Positions 62,501 through 64,000 of a stretch of DNA of 64,000 nt are shown here, one piece after another. Each line of letters begins with the position of its first letter. Within the stretch, counting starts at the first letter, position 1. The position numbers and the translations under genes were made by a program. Source of the DNA: Hyphomicrobiales bacterium (GTDB lineage: Bacteria > Pseudomonadota > Alphaproteobacteria > Rhizobiales > Rhizobiaceae). Location of the stretch: positions 1 through 64,000 of the forward strand of contig UCII01000026.1 in NCBI GenBank assembly GCA_900472485.1. Reading direction: 5' to 3'. Under the pieces are notes generated by a model. It saw only the letters and a list, made by a program, of their open reading frames with translations. It searched no databases and was not told the origin of the DNA.

Positions 62501-62574
62501 TTGAACAGTGTTCAAAATTTTTCTTGAACGTTGTTCATGTTTCTGCCATACACATGTTCATGAACATCGTTCAT
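62501..62574. promoter_or_regulatory. Three TetR-type operators before pspA
   Basis: Three 15-bp palindromes share the form (T/A)TGAAC-N3-GTTCA(A/T): TTGAACAGTGTTCAA (62501-62515, perfect), TTGAACGTTGTTCAT (62524-62538) and ATGAACATCGTTCAT (62560-62574). An overlapping perfect ATGTTCATGAACAT lies at 62554-62567. They fill most of the gap between the TetR gene and pspA and are very probably its operators. Confidence 0.82.
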
Positions 62575-62590
62575 AAACGGGAGGCAACAA

Positions 62591-63280
62591 ATGTTCAATT
62601 CAATTCTGACGCTCATTCGCGGTGGGGCCTACGATGCGGAGCAAGCGTTCATCGATCGCAATGCGGTGCCCCTGCTGGCGCAGCAGATCCGCGAGGCGGC
62701 TGGCGCCATTCAGTCGGCGCGGCGGGCTGTGGCGATTGCCATCGCGCAGAATGAACAGGAAAAGAACCGGCATGGAGCGATTGTCGGCCGCATTGCGGAT
62801 CTGGAAACACGCGCCGTTGCCGCCCTCCAGAAGGGCAACGACGACCTTGCCCGGGAAGCGGCCGAGGCAATTGCCCAGCTCAAAGCCGAGCGGGATGCTT
62901 CCGAGAAAGCCCAGGCGCAATTCACTCAGACGATCGGCAAACTCAAGGCAACCGTTCGCGCATCGGAAGCGCGGCTGCAGGAATTGCAGCGTGGCGAGCG
63001 CCTGGCGCGCGCCACGGAGCAGACACAGAAGCTCAATGCCGCCTGCGACGACAATTCCGGCCTGGCGACGCTCGACGATGCCGAGGAGACGCTCGCCCGT
63101 CTTCAAGCCTACCAGAGCCGCTGCGAGATTGCGGCTTCTGCCATGAAGGAAATGGATGCTGCGAGCCGGCAGGCACATATCATCGAAAAACTCGCCAATG
63201 CCGGCTGCGGCGCACCGCTCGGCCCTTCCGCCGACGACGTGATTGCCCGCCTGCGCGAACGCATGAATTCAGCAACCTGA
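62591..63280 (+). CDS. PspA/IM30-family protein
   Basis: A 229-residue, almost wholly helical protein of the PspA/IM30 (ESCRT-III related) family. The N-terminal amphipathic part is MFNSILTLIRGGAYDAEQAF, followed by long coiled coils rich in Ala, Gln and Glu (about residues 25-150) and a Gly/Pro-containing C-terminus. PspA proteins bind and stabilise stressed inner membranes. The E. coli partner genes pspBC are absent; here a YiaA/B-type gene follows after 45 bases and a TetR protein is the likely controller. AGGGAGG-like CGGGAGGC lies just before the ATG. Confidence 0.85.
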   Translation: MFNSILTLIRGGAYDAEQAFIDRNAVPLLAQQIREAAGAIQSARRAVAIAIAQNEQEKNRHGAIVGRIADLETRAVAALQKGNDDLAREAAEAIAQLKAERDASEKAQAQFTQTIGKLKATVRASEARLQELQRGERLARATEQTQKLNAACDDNSGLATLDDAEETLARLQAYQSRCEIAASAMKEMDAASRQAHIIEKLANAGCGAPLGPSADDVIARLRERMNSAT

Positions 63281-63325
63281 AAACGAACCCCCATCAAACA
63301 CATCAGATATTGAGAGGATACGATC

Positions 63326-63607
63326 ATGAACGACAGCTTTCAGAAACATTCCCAGGCTTGGGTCAGTTTCTCCTACATCTCTTTTGCCGCCGCCGCTTTC
63401 ATGCTCCTCGTCGGCCTTTACATGATGCCGATCGATCTCTGGGGCAAAGGCTATCTCGCCATGGGCATCCTGATGCTAGTGCAGACGGCGGTCAACGTCA
63501 CCAAGACGGTTCGTGACAACAGCGAGGCTGACAAGCTGATCCGCAAGGTAGAAGATGCCCGTACGGAAAAGCTTCTGGTTAAGTTCAATCGTGACGGTCA
63601 GGACTAA
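63326..63607 (+). CDS. YiaA/YiaB-family small membrane protein
   Basis: A 93-residue protein with two helices (about residues 11-30 and 42-60) separated by a short loop, matching the YiaAB two-helix domain (FAAAAFMLLVGLY and GYLAMGILMLVQTAVNVTKT). The charged tail is cytosolic. Function unknown. It is the second gene of the pspA unit, and AGAGGA precedes its ATG. Confidence 0.83.
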   Translation: MNDSFQKHSQAWVSFSYISFAAAAFMLLVGLYMMPIDLWGKGYLAMGILMLVQTAVNVTKTVRDNSEADKLIRKVEDARTEKLLVKFNRDGQD

Positions 63608-63625
63608 TCTTTATTAACGACGCTG

Positions 63626-63665
63626 TAGAGTTGTAGTCGCGCTCAACCTTTGCGTAACAACTCTA
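63626..63665. other. Dyad between the YiaAB gene and the LplT/Aas-type gene
   Basis: TAGAGTTGT (63626-63634) and ACAACTCTA (63657-63665) are perfect inverted copies with a 22-base spacer. The dyad may be a loop-type terminator for the pspA unit or a binding site for the next gene; no U-run is present. Confidence 0.4.
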
Positions 63666-63697
63666 TGGCGTCCTGTTGGCCGAATGAGGGATACGCC

Positions 63698-64000
63698 ATG
63701 CAAACGCATCTGATGAGATCGAGGAAGTTCGCGCCGCTGTTCTGGACGCAATTTCTGACCGCCTTCAACGATAATTTCTTAAAGCAGACTCTGGTTTTCG
63801 TTATTCTCGCGCAGATGGCGACGGAGGGTGCGGCGCTGGTCACACTTGCCGGCGGCATCTTCATCGTGCCGTTCCTGCTCTTGTCGGCGATTGCCGGTGA
63901 GCTTGCCGACAAATACGACAAGGCCAGGATGGCGGAGCTTCTTAAGCGCTGCGAGCTCCTGGTGGCGGCGATCTCGGTGGTCGGTATCGCCTTCTCCTCG
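63698..64000 (+). CDS. LplT/Aas-type MFS-acyltransferase (5' part only)
   Basis: The frame is open from the ATG at 63698 to the window end (101 codons). The residues FAPLFWTQFLTAFNDNFLK and then AGELADKYDK are typical of the LplT (lysophospholipid flippase) MFS domain. In rhizobia this domain commonly starts a fusion of about 1,100 residues with a 2-acylglycerophosphoethanolamine acyltransferase and an acyl-ACP synthetase (Aas). Whether the fusion is complete here lies beyond the window. A membrane-repair role would suit its position after pspA. Confidence 0.72.
   Translation, partial: MQTHLMRSRKFAPLFWTQFLTAFNDNFLKQTLVFVILAQMATEGAALVTLAGGIFIVPFLLLSAIAGELADKYDKARMAELLKRCELLVAAISVVGIAFSS

Noticed and set aside
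1..64000. CRISPR arrays, insertion sequences, prophage, tRNA or rRNA genes
   Set aside because: No regular repeat-spacer array, transposase, integrase or recognisable tRNA or rRNA sequence was seen on either strand.

Overview
The window reads as a stretch of a large replicon from a Rhizobium-type alphaproteobacterium (Rhizobiaceae). The evidence is a succinoglycan (exo) cluster in the gene order known from Sinorhizobium meliloti, a complete minCDE operon, the aerobic cobalamin genes cobF to cobM, a RIME-like rhizobial palindromic repeat, high GC coding sequence and many short ATGA gene overlaps. In Rhizobium species the combination of min, cob and exo genes is known from large secondary replicons (chromids such as p42e of R. 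etli, or pSymB of S. meliloti for min and exo), so a chromid is my inference. Nothing in the window is a replication gene.

Layout. 267-18961: exo cluster: exoZ, exoQ, exoF, exoY (minus), exoX, exoU (plus), exoV, exoW (minus), exoH, exoK, exoL, exoA, exoM, exoO, exoN, exoP (plus). It encodes precursor synthesis, sugar-by-sugar assembly of the octasaccharide, acetyl, succinyl and pyruvyl decoration, polymerisation and export, plus a trimming glycanase. The places where exoT (flippase), exoI and exoB lie in S. meliloti hold no such genes. 18958-20545: an EamA transporter and an FMN reductase. 20813-28458: nikR and cobM, L, K, J, I, H, G, F, the aerobic corrin ring pathway, all minus except cobK. 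28516-30668: AraC regulator and divergent Fsr-like MFS exporter, with a strong dyad between them. 30730-33735: D-amino acid dehydrogenase and alanine racemase with a divergent Lrp regulator. 33770-40873: an orphan HWE histidine kinase, LysR/MFS pair, ornithine cyclodeaminase/Lrp pair and two small membrane proteins.

40960-47741 is the most unusual region. A HutC-type GntR regulator faces an operon of a HisJ/OccT-like binding protein, two permeases, an ATPase, a histidine ammonia-lyase homologue that lacks the Ala-Ser-Gly triad needed for the MIO cofactor, and a sarcosine / N-methyltryptophan oxidase-like flavoenzyme. It looks like an uptake and breakdown route for a histidine-like or N-methylated amino compound of unknown identity.

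47762-58882: cytochrome b561, aldehyde dehydrogenase with divergent LysR, an O-methyltransferase, two exported alpha/beta hydrolases around a CcdA-thioredoxin (DipZ-like) fusion, a RIME-like repeat, an OmpR/EnvZ-type two-component pair, an Ohr peroxidase and a 47-residue exported peptide. 58935-60768: minCDE, followed by two hairpins and a possible small RNA. 61076-64000: a polysaccharide deacetylase-like protein, a TetR regulator with three clear 15-bp operators facing pspA and a YiaA/B-type gene, and the first 101 codons of an LplT-type MFS/acyltransferase gene cut by the window end.
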